A model generated the notes under the pieces. It was not told the origin of the DNA, made no database searches, and saw only the letters and a list, made by a program, of their open reading frames with translations. The position numbers and the translations under genes were made by a program. From assembly GCF_018128945.1 (NCBI RefSeq), contig NZ_CP068393.1:1054001-1118000 (forward strand): a stretch of DNA of 64,000 nt. The letters are read 5' to 3'. Positions 51,936-59,948 of the stretch are shown here, piece after piece (position 1 is the stretch's first letter; each line of letters begins with the position of its first letter). This DNA is from Aristaeella hokkaidonensis. Lineage in GTDB: Bacteria; Bacillota; Clostridia; Christensenellales; Aristaeellaceae.

Positions 51936-53342
51936 ATGCGTCTGATCGGAATCACCGGAAGTATAGCCTGCGGAAAATCCACCGTCAGCCGTGAATTGTT
52001 CCGCCGGGGCTATCCTGTCATTGACGGGGATGTTCTTGCCCGTGAACTTACAGGTGCCGGTGGTGCAGCCATGGCCGAAATCGGTTCTGTTTTCGGGGAT
52101 CGGTATATTGCTTCGGATGGATCCCTGAATCGCCGCATGATGGGACAGCTCGTCTTTTCGGATTCCACTGCCAGGGCCAGGCTGGATCAGCTGATGGCTC
52201 CGTATCTTCAGAACCTGACCATGGAAAGGATCAGTCAGGCCCGCGCTTCCGGGGCAAGCCTTTGTTTCCTGGATATGCCACTTCTTTTTGAAAAGGGATA
52301 TGACCGTTACTGTGATGCAGTCTGGTGTGTCTGGCTTCCTGAAGAGACGCAGTTGGAACGGCTCATTGCCCGCGATAAATTTACACGTGAGGAAGCTCTC
52401 AGCCGGATGCGCGCGGTCATGTCATCCGATCAGAAGGCGGATCTTTCCTCCGTTGTGATTGATAATTCAGGTTCTGTCGAAAACACGCTCCGGCAGGTAA
52501 ACGAACAGTTGCAGGTGGAACTGCGCCGTTCAGAAGCTTCTGCCCGGCGCAGGCGTGCGCCGGAAGCTGCTCCCGTTGTCGCGCAGCAGCGTTCTGCACC
52601 GCCTTCCCTGCCGCCGGATATGGATGCTGTCCAGCGTCCTGATTCCTCCCGCAGGAAGCCCTCTGAGCGGAAAGCCGAATGGCCCATGCCCCGCTGGACC
52701 AAAATTGCGCTGATCTGCGCACTGTTTGTTCTTCTATCTGCTTTCACTGCCCAGATGCTGATGGGCGGGTATCTTTCCGGCCGTCAGAAATTGCACGAGG
52801 CGGAACAGGAAGCAATTGATGAAAACTATCCGTTATATTATACAGAGGCGATCCGGAAAAACGCTGCCGAGTTTCATCTCGCCCCGGCGCTGGTCGCTGC
52901 TGTCATCCGTAACGAGAGTTCCTTCAGACCCACGGTTGAATCCTCTGTCGGTGCCCGCGGCCTGATGCAGCTCATGCCGGATACCGCTGAATGGATTGCC
53001 CATAAGCTGAAAGTGGATAATTACTCCTTTGAAATGATGAATGATCCGGAGTCAAATATCCGCTTTGGCTGCTGGTACCTGAGTTACCTCAGCAGCCTCT
53101 TCAGCAGTGATCCCTGGTGTGTTGTCTGTGCTTATCATGCGGGCCAGGGAGAAGTATCCTCCTGGCTGGCTAATCCGCTTTACAGCAGTGACCAGAAGAC
53201 GCTCATCCGGAGCAACCTGCCGGAAGGTCCTACAAAACAGTATGCAGGGAGAGTAACAAGAGATTATGGAATTTATCAGGCGAAATACTTTGATCAGGGT
53301 GCTGTTGTCAGTCCTTCTGCTGATAACGTTGCTGCCGATTAA
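51936..53342 (+). CDS. coaE: Dephospho-CoA kinase fused to a membrane-anchored lytic transglycosylase
   Basis: 468 residues in one uninterrupted frame. Residues 1-195 are a complete CoaE: P-loop GSIACGKST (8-16), DGDVLARELT, FLDMPLLFEKG and the LID arginine region. Residues 196-250 are a Pro/Arg-rich linker. A membrane helix at about 255-277 (KIALICALFVLLSAF) follows, then an SLT/goose-lysozyme domain: APALVAAVIRNESSF with catalytic E327, GARGLMQLMPDTAEWI, and AYHAGQGEV. The kinase would face the cytosol and the transglycosylase the cell surface. Adjacent separate coaE and slt genes occur in Clostridia, so this is probably a fusion of neighbours. The next gene overlaps the 3' end by 77 bp. 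Confidence 0.92.
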   Translation: MRLIGITGSIACGKSTVSRELFRRGYPVIDGDVLARELTGAGGAAMAEIGSVFGDRYIASDGSLNRRMMGQLVFSDSTARARLDQLMAPYLQNLTMERISQARASGASLCFLDMPLLFEKGYDRYCDAVWCVWLPEETQLERLIARDKFTREEALSRMRAVMSSDQKADLSSVVIDNSGSVENTLRQVNEQLQVELRRSEASARRRRAPEAAPVVAQQRSAPPSLPPDMDAVQRPDSSRRKPSERKAEWPMPRWTKIALICALFVLLSAFTAQMLMGGYLSGRQKLHEAEQEAIDENYPLYYTEAIRKNAAEFHLAPALVAAVIRNESSFRPTVESSVGARGLMQLMPDTAEWIAHKLKVDNYSFEMMNDPESNIRFGCWYLSYLSSLFSSDPWCVVCAYHAGQGEVSSWLANPLYSSDQKTLIRSNLPEGPTKQYAGRVTRDYGIYQAKYFDQGAVVSPSADNVAAD

Positions 53343-54852
53343 TCCCGCACCTGCTGAAGACATCGGAAAACAGATGTCCATCGGCATCCAGAGCACCAAA
53401 ACCCTTGCCATCCGTCCCTTTGAAGCGGTTGAACGGGATATGCTGTCCGTTTACAACGCCGTTTATGAGAGTCTGATCCTGATTGATGACACCTATATGC
53501 CCCAGGGTTCCCTGGCGGAAAGCTGGGAGGAAAGTAATAACGGAAAAGTCTGGACCTTCACCCTTAGGGATGATATCCGTTTTTCCGACGGCACACCCAT
53601 TACCGCATATGATGTGGTCGCTTCTGCCCAGTATATTCTGGATAAAGCGAATGATGAAAACATTGCGGATCATGGGTTTTACTATAACCTGTCCTATTTT
53701 GTGAAATCCATTTCCGCCAAGGACGATAAAATCGTAATCGTCAAGACAAAGCGGCCCTATTTCGGCATCCTTTATGAGATGACTTTCCCCGTCGTTCCCG
53801 CGGCCCAGGTCGCTTATGACGCCCCCATCGGCAGCGGGCCTTATGTGATTACCAGTTTTAACCCCGGCGTCAGCCTCATGCTGGAAACGAATAAGAACTG
53901 GTGGAAAGCAAAGGAGCCCTGGGTGGAGCAGATCATCTTTTCCTTTACCGATACGCCGCGTTCTGTGATTGAAAATTATGAATACGGTCGTACACAGGCG
54001 GTTTTCACCCGTTCCATCGCCAGCACGCAGTATAAAACAGGTTTGCATTCCGTCACCATGAGTTACAGGACCAGCCAGCTGGACGTTCTGTTTATGAACA
54101 ATACCGTTTCCGAGCTGACTCCCGAGGTACGCAAAGCCATCCGCTACGTGGTCGATAAACAGAAAATCATCGAAAATATTTATTCCGGCATGGCCAAAAA
54201 TACCAATTTCCCCTTTTATCCCGGCACCTGGATGTACAATGAAAGCCTTGATCCCACTTTCTCTTTGAATCTGGAGGAAGCCAGGAGGCTCCTTACTGCT
54301 GCCGGCTGGGAGGATTCCGATGAAAACGGTATCCTGGACCGCACGGATGCGGAAGGAAAGGTGACCAACCTGCATCTCCGTTTCTATGTCTATGAAGAGC
54401 CGGATAACGACGTGCGGGTGGAAGCCGCCAACATGATTGCGGATATGCTGGCCCAGGTGGGAATCAGCACCAAAGTGGAAGCCATGACCCTGGCCAACGC
54501 GAAAGAGAAGCTGAAGGCCGGATCCTTTGACCTGGTGCTTGGCTCCTTTGCCATGGATGTCTGTCCGGATCCCGGTTTCATCCTGATGCGCGGTAACACC
54601 GGCAATTACTGCCGTTACAAGAGCAGCAGGATGACGGAACTGTGTGAACAGCTCCGGAAGGAATATTCCTACCAGGGATACCGCCAGCGGCTGATGGAAA
54701 TCCAGTCACTTTTTGCGGAAGACTGCCCCTTTATCTGCATGTATTACAGAATGGGCAATGTTCTTTCCCGCGCTATGTACACCTCCTGCCGCGACGTCCG
54801 GGAGTATGAACTCCTGCGCGGCATCGAAAGCTACGAACCCAAGGACAAATGA
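53266..54852 (+). CDS. Oligopeptide/nickel-type ABC substrate-binding protein
   Basis: 528 residues. Signal peptide from RRNTLIRVLLSVLLLITLLP to about residue 30, with no lipobox cysteine. SBP family 5: LAESWEESNNGKVWTFTLRDDIRFSDGTPITAYDVV is the family signature region and there is the expected second lobe. No permease or ATPase is adjacent. The ATG at 53266 lies inside the CoaE-SLT frame; a later start would lose the basic signal-peptide N-region. Ligand unknown. Confidence 0.92.
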   Translation: MEFIRRNTLIRVLLSVLLLITLLPINPAPAEDIGKQMSIGIQSTKTLAIRPFEAVERDMLSVYNAVYESLILIDDTYMPQGSLAESWEESNNGKVWTFTLRDDIRFSDGTPITAYDVVASAQYILDKANDENIADHGFYYNLSYFVKSISAKDDKIVIVKTKRPYFGILYEMTFPVVPAAQVAYDAPIGSGPYVITSFNPGVSLMLETNKNWWKAKEPWVEQIIFSFTDTPRSVIENYEYGRTQAVFTRSIASTQYKTGLHSVTMSYRTSQLDVLFMNNTVSELTPEVRKAIRYVVDKQKIIENIYSGMAKNTNFPFYPGTWMYNESLDPTFSLNLEEARRLLTAAGWEDSDENGILDRTDAEGKVTNLHLRFYVYEEPDNDVRVEAANMIADMLAQVGISTKVEAMTLANAKEKLKAGSFDLVLGSFAMDVCPDPGFILMRGNTGNYCRYKSSRMTELCEQLRKEYSYQGYRQRLMEIQSLFAEDCPFICMYYRMGNVLSRAMYTSCRDVREYELLRGIESYEPKDK

Positions 54853-54865
54853 TAAAGGAGTATTT

Positions 54866-55807
54866 ATGGATTACGCTGAGCTGATTGTGCATACGACCAC
54901 TGCCGGTTCCGATGCTGTTTCCGACGTTCTGATGGAAGCAGGAGCCTCCGGTACCATGATTGAGGACAAGGCGGATATTCCCGATCCATCCAAACCGCAT
55001 GGTGTATGGGAAATCATCGATCCGAAACTGCTGGACAGCATGCCGGAGGATGTGCTGGTTCATGCCTGGTTTGAAGAAAATCCTTCCCTTCCGTCTCTGA
55101 TCGAAAACATCACCGGCCGCCTGTCCACGCTGCATGAAACGGTGTCTGACGCCGGTTCCCTGCGCGTGGAAACCCGTTCCGTCAATGATAAATCCTGGGC
55201 CGACGTATGGAAGAAATACTTCAAACCCTTCTACGCCGGTCAACATCTGGTCGTAAAGCCCACCTGGGAACCCTTTGATCCGAAACCCGGTGACAAGGTT
55301 ATTGAGATAGATCCCGGCATGGCTTTCGGCAGCGGCACCCATGAAACGACCGGCATGTGCCTTTCCATCCTGGAGGAGAATATCCGCGGCGGCGATGAAA
55401 TCATCGACGTGGGCACCGGCAGCGGTATTCTGGCAATCGGTGCGGCCCTGCTCGGCGCCGGTCATGTACTGGCGGTGGATATCGATCCGGATGCTGTCAA
55501 AGTAGCTGCTGAAAATGTTGTCAACAATCATGTCCAGGATATCATTACCGTCCAGCAGGGCAACCTTCTGGAGAAGGTGGACGCGGTTTGTGATATCTGT
55601 GTGGCCAATATTATCTCTGATGTCATTATCTCTTTCGCCGCTCCGCTTATGAGCCACATTCGTCCCGGCGGCCTGTTCATCTGCAGCGGAATTGTTTCCC
55701 TGCGCGGTGATGAAGTAGCGCAGGCACTGCTGGATGCAGGTTATGAAATCCTGCAGAAGTATACCCGTGGTGAATGGACAGCTTTCCTGAGCAGGAGGAA
55801 TGCCTGA
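54866..55807 (+). CDS. prmA: Ribosomal protein L11 methyltransferase
   Basis: 313 residues from ATG 54866, with AAAGGAG at ideal spacing; the frame upstream to 54713 is antifunctional overlap with the previous gene. PrmA features: MAFGSGTHETT, SAM motif DVGTGSGILAIGAALLGA and VANIISDVI. Methylates L11 of the ribosome. Typical partner gene rsmE follows with a 1-bp overlap. Confidence 0.95.
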   Translation: MDYAELIVHTTTAGSDAVSDVLMEAGASGTMIEDKADIPDPSKPHGVWEIIDPKLLDSMPEDVLVHAWFEENPSLPSLIENITGRLSTLHETVSDAGSLRVETRSVNDKSWADVWKKYFKPFYAGQHLVVKPTWEPFDPKPGDKVIEIDPGMAFGSGTHETTGMCLSILEENIRGGDEIIDVGTGSGILAIGAALLGAGHVLAVDIDPDAVKVAAENVVNNHVQDIITVQQGNLLEKVDAVCDICVANIISDVIISFAAPLMSHIRPGGLFICSGIVSLRGDEVAQALLDAGYEILQKYTRGEWTAFLSRRNA

Positions 55808-56541
55808 TGCACAGGTTTTATGCCGATCCTGAAAACTGCGTGGACAACATTGTCTCCCTGCCGGAAGAGGATGCCCGTCATGCCTGTACGGTTCTTCGTA
55901 TGAAGCCTGGGCAGCAGGCGGAAATCTTCATGGGCGGAAACCGCTGGTCCGCGGAAATGATCTCCGTTTCACCGAAGGATGTACGCCTGAAACTGGTTTC
56001 GCAGCTTCCCTCCACGGAGCCGTCTGTTTTTGTCACACTATACCAGGGGCTGCCCAAATCCGATAAAATGGATCTGATCATGCAAAAAGCTGTGGAGTTG
56101 GGTGTTTCCCGTATCGTCCCGGTGTTGATGGAACGCTGTGTCTCCCGGCCGGATCCGAAGGATTCCGCCCGCAAGCTGGAACGTTGGAGAAAGATTGTCC
56201 GCGAAGCCGGAAAGCAGAGCGGCCGATGCCTGATTCCGGAGGTTGCGGAGATTCTGACCTTGAAACAGGTGCTGAATGATCCTGCCCTTCCGGAGGTCAA
56301 CATTGTTCCCTGGGAAAACACGGAAGGAAACGGTCCGCTGTCTTTCAGCAAATCGCATCCTGCCCTTTCTTCCATTGGGATTATGATCGGTCCTGAAGGC
56401 GGTATTGATGAAAACGAAATTGAACTGCTTCAGGCTGCCGGCTTTGTCCCTGTAACCCTTGGGAAACGGATTCTTCGTACGGAAACCGCCGGACTTGCCG
56501 CTGTATCGGCCATCATGTGTTTATACGGAGAAATGGAATAA
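55807..56541 (+). CDS. rsmE: 16S rRNA (uracil1498-N3)-methyltransferase
   Basis: 244 residues. SPOUT-fold enzyme: N-terminal PUA-like part with DARHACTVLRMKPG, then MIGPEGGIDENEIELL and LGKRILRTETAGLAA forming the knotted SAM site. AGGAGG 7 bp upstream of ATG 55807, whose A is the last base of the prmA stop. Modifies U1498. Confidence 0.96.
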   Translation: MHRFYADPENCVDNIVSLPEEDARHACTVLRMKPGQQAEIFMGGNRWSAEMISVSPKDVRLKLVSQLPSTEPSVFVTLYQGLPKSDKMDLIMQKAVELGVSRIVPVLMERCVSRPDPKDSARKLERWRKIVREAGKQSGRCLIPEVAEILTLKQVLNDPALPEVNIVPWENTEGNGPLSFSKSHPALSSIGIMIGPEGGIDENEIELLQAAGFVPVTLGKRILRTETAGLAAVSAIMCLYGEME

Positions 56542-56543
56542 AC

Positions 56544-57842
56544 ATGAAAACCATCGCTTCCCATACTCTTGGCTGTAAAGTCAATCAGTATGATACCCAG
56601 GCTATGCTGGAACTTTTCCAGGCGGATGGCTATCAGGTCGTCTCCATGGACCAGCCTGCGGATGTTTACCTGGTTAATACCTGTACCGTCACCGGAACCG
56701 GGGACAAAAAGTCCCTTCAGCTCATCCGGAAAATCCGCAGGGAGCAGCCTTCCGCCGGCCTCATTGTATGCGGTTGTATGGCCCAACAGCGCGGAGAGGA
56801 TCTGCTTTCCCTCGGTGCGGATCTTGTCATTGGCACACAGCGCCGCAGTGAAGTGGTTACGCTGTATCATGAAGTCCTGCAGTCCGGCCGTGCCATCTGC
56901 GCCGTTGGTCCCCTGCAGGCCGGCCAGCCCTTTGAATGCCTGTCCATCACAACCCAGAATGAACACACCCGCGCCGTCCTGAAGATTCAGGAAGGCTGCG
57001 GAAACCGTTGTTCCTACTGTATCATTCCTTCTGTCCGCGGTCCGATTCGTTCCAGGTCCCTGGAGGATATACGTTCTGAAGTTGCCCGCCTCTCTGCGGC
57101 AGGCTTCCGTGAAATTGTCCTCACAGGAATCCATCTCTGCTCATACGGAAAGGATATGGAATCATCGCTTACTCTGCTGGATGCGATTGAGGCTGTTCAG
57201 CAGACAGAAGGCATCCTGCGGATCCGTCTCGGTTCCCTGGAGCCTACTGTCGCCACCCCTGAATTTGCTGCCAGGCTGCGTCAGGCGGATAAAATCTGTC
57301 CTCAGTTCCATCTGGCGCTCCAGTCCGGCAGCGATACGGTTCTGGCCAGGATGCGGCGCCGCTACAATACCGCCCAGTATCTGCGCGGGGTTGAAAATCT
57401 GAGACGTGAATTTCCGCATGCCGCTTTTACAACGGACATCCTCACCGGTTTTCCGGGAGAAACAGAAACGGAGTTTGAAGAAACAAAGGAAATGATCCGG
57501 AAGGTCGGATTTGCCCGTATTCATGTCTTTCCCTATTCTCCCCGCCCGCAGACACCGGCTGCGGAGCTTCCCGGTCAGCTCACTTCTGCTGAAAAGGAGC
57601 GCCGTGCCCGTGAACTGATCGTCCTCGGCCGTCAGGTAGCCCGGGAGTATCTCAGCACATGGACCGGTCTGGAAACCGATCTTGTGCCGGAGGAAAAGGT
57701 GAATGGCTGCTGGGAGGGATATACGCCCGAGTATATCCGGGTTCGCCTGGATCAGGAAGATGTCTGTCAGTCCGGTGTGCCTGTCCGGATCCGTCTCCTT
57801 GGTGAAAACACCGGAGGCATGCTTGGAAAACTGATAGGATAA
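56544..57842 (+). CDS. mtaB: tRNA t6A37 methylthiotransferase
   Basis: 432 residues. UPF0004 N-terminal domain with cysteines in HTLGCKVNQ, NTCTVTG and CGCMAQ, radical-SAM cluster CGNRCSYCIIP, and a C-terminal TRAM domain. The pattern is MtaB (t6A to ms2t6A) rather than MiaB. Follows rsmE by 2 bp, the common prmA-rsmE-mtaB order of Bacillota. Confidence 0.94.
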   Translation: MKTIASHTLGCKVNQYDTQAMLELFQADGYQVVSMDQPADVYLVNTCTVTGTGDKKSLQLIRKIRREQPSAGLIVCGCMAQQRGEDLLSLGADLVIGTQRRSEVVTLYHEVLQSGRAICAVGPLQAGQPFECLSITTQNEHTRAVLKIQEGCGNRCSYCIIPSVRGPIRSRSLEDIRSEVARLSAAGFREIVLTGIHLCSYGKDMESSLTLLDAIEAVQQTEGILRIRLGSLEPTVATPEFAARLRQADKICPQFHLALQSGSDTVLARMRRRYNTAQYLRGVENLRREFPHAAFTTDILTGFPGETETEFEETKEMIRKVGFARIHVFPYSPRPQTPAAELPGQLTSAEKERRARELIVLGRQVAREYLSTWTGLETDLVPEEKVNGCWEGYTPEYIRVRLDQEDVCQSGVPVRIRLLGENTGGMLGKLIG

Positions 57843-57875
57843 ATTTATTCTGAAAGAAAAGGATGATGATCAAAG

Positions 57876-58217
57876 ATGGAAAACTGTCTCTTCTGCAAAA
57901 TCATGAATGGTGAGATTCCTTCACAGAAAGTCTATGAAAACGAGTTCGTCTATGCTTTCCGTGATATCAATCCCCAGGCTCCTGTCCATATACTGGTCAT
58001 CCCGAAAAAGCATATCGCTTCGCTGGATGAGGCGGATGCTGCTTCTGACCGGGAGCTGGCCGAATGTCTCCGCGCCATCCGTGTGATTGCAGCCCAGGAG
58101 AATCTGACAGGCGGCTATCGTGTTGTTTCCAACTGCGGCCCCGATGCCTGCCAGTCTGTACATCACCTTCATTTCCATATTCTCGGCGGTCGTCAGATGG
58201 AAGACAAAATGGCCTGA
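57876..58217 (+). CDS. HIT-family (histidine triad) nucleotide-binding protein
   Basis: 113 residues. Starts with ENCLFCKIMNGEIPS and ends with the HxHxHxx triad VHHLHFHILGGRQM. Hydrolyses AMP-linked substrates such as AMP-lysine. Located 33 bp behind mtaB, its usual neighbour in Clostridia. Confidence 0.95.
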   Translation: MENCLFCKIMNGEIPSQKVYENEFVYAFRDINPQAPVHILVIPKKHIASLDEADAASDRELAECLRAIRVIAAQENLTGGYRVVSNCGPDACQSVHHLHFHILGGRQMEDKMA

Positions 58218-58241
58218 CAAAACGTTTTCCGGAAAAAAAGT

Positions 58242-58270
58242 TGACTACGCCGGGTAATGGCTGTATAATA
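58242..58270 (+). promoter_or_regulatory. rpsU: Promoter of rpsU
   Basis: TTGACT (58242-58247), 17-bp spacer, TATAAT (58265-58270). Confidence 0.85.
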
Positions 58271-58332
58271 AAACACGGTTTTCGGTTTGTATGATCCGCA
58301 GGCCATTGTATTGAGCGAGGGGAGGGATAACA

Positions 58333-58506
58333 GTGTCCGAGGTTCGTATCCGCGAAAATGAGTCCCTGGAAAGTGCGCTCAAACGGTTTAAGCGGCAGTG
58401 CGCCCGCAGCGGCGTTCTCCAGGAAGTGCGTAAGCGCGAGCATTACGAAAAGCCCAGCGTTAAGCGCAAGAAAAAGGCTGAAGCCGCCCGTAAGCGCAAG
58501 TGGTGA
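58333..58506 (+). CDS. rpsU: 30S ribosomal protein S21
   Basis: 57 residues, too short for most gene finders' cutoffs. GTG start with GGAGGG at normal spacing. Translation gives [19 protein letters not shown], a basic middle and the RKRKW tail, matching S21 throughout. Has its own promoter and terminator, so it is transcribed as a single gene. S21 is involved in initiation on the 30S subunit. Confidence 0.96.
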   Translation: MSEVRIRENESLESALKRFKRQCARSGVLQEVRKREHYEKPSVKRKKKAEAARKRKW

Positions 58507-58518
58507 TTTTGGCAAAAC

Positions 58519-58547
58519 GCCCTTCCTTCACAGGAAGGGCTTTTTTT
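58519..58547 (+). terminator. Terminator of rpsU
   Basis: GCCCTTCC / GGAAGGGC 8-bp stem, 6-nt loop, seven T. Confidence 0.92.
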
Positions 58548-58582
58548 CCACCATTTTTAATTCTTAAGTTTTCAGTTATTGA

Positions 58583-58798
58583 GCAGTTGTTACCCAAATC
58601 TCTGATTTGGGCGAAGATACGATGACCGCCAGTGGCGGAAATTTCATCGGATCTGAGGTCAATCGAAAGGGAGTAAGCTCCACTGTGTGGAGTTACGACC
58701 ATTGAGATTGCGGAATACAACTGCCATGCTACAGCCGTCCATTTCTGCGAGTCTATGACGATACAGAAATGGAATACGGCGATCGCAAAGTTTTAATT
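58583..58798 (+). ncRNA. Candidate structured non-coding RNA (multibranch fold)
   Basis: No gene, but dense nested complementarity. Closing stem GCAGTTGT (58583-58590) with ACAACTGC (58717-58724). Inside: hairpin CCCAAATC/GATTTGGG (58593-58611); an 11-position helix AGATaCGATGA with TCATCgGATCT (58615-58654) topped by CCGCC/GGCGG; and GGTC/GACC coaxial with GTAA-CTCCAC/GTGGAG-TTAC (58657-58700) with a 12-nt purine-rich bulge. A second domain pairs GCCGT/ACGGC and CCATTTCTG/CAGAAATGG (58734-58780). A terminator follows. I cannot assign a known family; no clear promoter is seen between it and rpsU, so it could be a 3' product of rpsU readthrough. Confidence 0.6.
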
Positions 58799-58828
58799 AA
58801 AAACAGTTTCCTTAGGAAACTGTTTTAT
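58799..58828 (+). terminator. Terminator of the structured RNA
   Basis: AAACAGTTTCC / GGAAACTGTTT 11-bp stem, TTA loop, ending in TTTTATT. Confidence 0.85.
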
Positions 58829-58829
58829 T

Positions 58830-58847
58830 CATTTCCGTAAGGAAATG
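58830..58847 (+). repeat. Small hairpin with GNRA-type loop
   Basis: CATTTCC-GTAA-GGAAATG directly behind the terminator; function not evident. Confidence 0.4.
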
Positions 58848-58859
58848 TCCCTCTATGCC

Positions 58860-58888
58860 TTGTCACGCAAGCCCTTTTCTGATATACT
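58860..58888 (+). promoter_or_regulatory. Promoter of the TRM11-like/rho operon
   Basis: TTGTCA (58860-58865), 17 bp, TATACT (58883-58888) with TG at extended -10 spacing. Confidence 0.75.
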
Positions 58889-58919
58889 TATGACAGTATC
58901 TGAAGAAAAGAGGATGTAA

Positions 58920-59948
58920 TTGGTCTATTCGTTTGAGCTGATCAAACATGCAAATATACGCTATCGTGACAGTCTTGTTGTGTTATCCCGTTGTGAACTT
59001 TTTGCCATGCTTTTTCGCCTGGGGATCTCCGCTGAGATCAGGGAGGAGTCCATGGGCGGCTCACGTTTTTTGACAATCGATTGCCGTGAACTCAGTGATT
59101 CAGAAATTGCTTTTCTTTCCGGTCACAGTTCCTTTGTCTTCATGGCTGAAAAAACAAACGGGTTACTTCGTCCCCTTCCTGTTCCCGATTCCGGGTATCT
59201 GCCTGAGGATCTCCCCGAGGTGCTCAAGTATAAAGGGAAAACCAGTGCCTCCTTTACCCGCATGATGATCAATACGGCGTCTTCACTATCCGGCTTCCGG
59301 CACAGTGAAACTCCCCTCATCTTCTTTGATCCCGTCTGCGGAAAGGGCACCGGCTGCTTCTGTGCCGCTGAAGCCGGGATGAACGCTGTTGGGCTGGACC
59401 TGGATAAAAAAGATATCCGTGAGGCGTCTGATTATTTCTCACGTTATCTCAAGCTGCATAAGCTCAAACATGAGCAGCATGACCGGTCCGAAACAGTGTC
59501 CCGTCATTCCCTGCCCCTCACCGAGTTTATCTTTGCCGACACAAAGGAGCACTTCCGTTCCGGAGACACACGTTTTCTTCGTTTCTCCTGCGGGGACACC
59601 ATGGAATCTCCTGTCCTTTTCCGGAAAGGAAAAGCGCATATCATTGCAGCCGACCTTCCTTACGGTGTGCAGCACGCTCCCCAGTCCGGAAGCCGTCCCG
59701 ATTCCCTGCAGCATTTCCTTTCCCGGGTACTTCCGGTATGGAAAAGCGTCCTTGCTCCCGGCGGTGTCATCGCCCTGAGCTTCAATACACTCACCCTTCC
59801 TTCAGCGGATGTCAGGGAAGCACTTACCCATGCCGGGTTTAAACTTCCCGATAACGATATTTTCTTAGGCCTGAAGCATGATGTTGAACAGGCCGTTGTA
59901 CGGGATCTGATCTTTGCTTTCAATTCAGAGGAGGAATCTGTTATATGA
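58920..59948 (+). CDS. TRM11-like RNA/DNA methyltransferase
   Basis: 342 residues. TTG start with AAGAGGA upstream. The first 110 residues resemble the N-terminal part of archaeal-type Trm11 proteins. The catalytic half has FDPVCGKGTGCFCAAEAG (SAM motif I), GLDLDKKD (motif II) and AADLPYG (DPPY-like motif IV), indicating transfer to an exocyclic amino group of guanine or adenine. Likely a tRNA enzyme; substrate not certain. Overlaps rho by 4 bp (ATGA). Confidence 0.82.
   Translation: MVYSFELIKHANIRYRDSLVVLSRCELFAMLFRLGISAEIREESMGGSRFLTIDCRELSDSEIAFLSGHSSFVFMAEKTNGLLRPLPVPDSGYLPEDLPEVLKYKGKTSASFTRMMINTASSLSGFRHSETPLIFFDPVCGKGTGCFCAAEAGMNAVGLDLDKKDIREASDYFSRYLKLHKLKHEQHDRSETVSRHSLPLTEFIFADTKEHFRSGDTRFLRFSCGDTMESPVLFRKGKAHIIAADLPYGVQHAPQSGSRPDSLQHFLSRVLPVWKSVLAPGGVIALSFNTLTLPSADVREALTHAGFKLPDNDIFLGLKHDVEQAVVRDLIFAFNSEEESVI

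Noticed and set aside
51936..53342. Possibility that CoaE-SLT is two genes
   Set aside because: No stop codon or internal ribosome binding site with a start codon is visible between the domains; the frame is continuous, so it is reported as a fusion, subject to read-level checks.
54713..54865. Upstream extension of prmA
   Set aside because: Overlaps the end of the binding-protein gene; ATG 54866 has an ideal ribosome binding site and matches the family.
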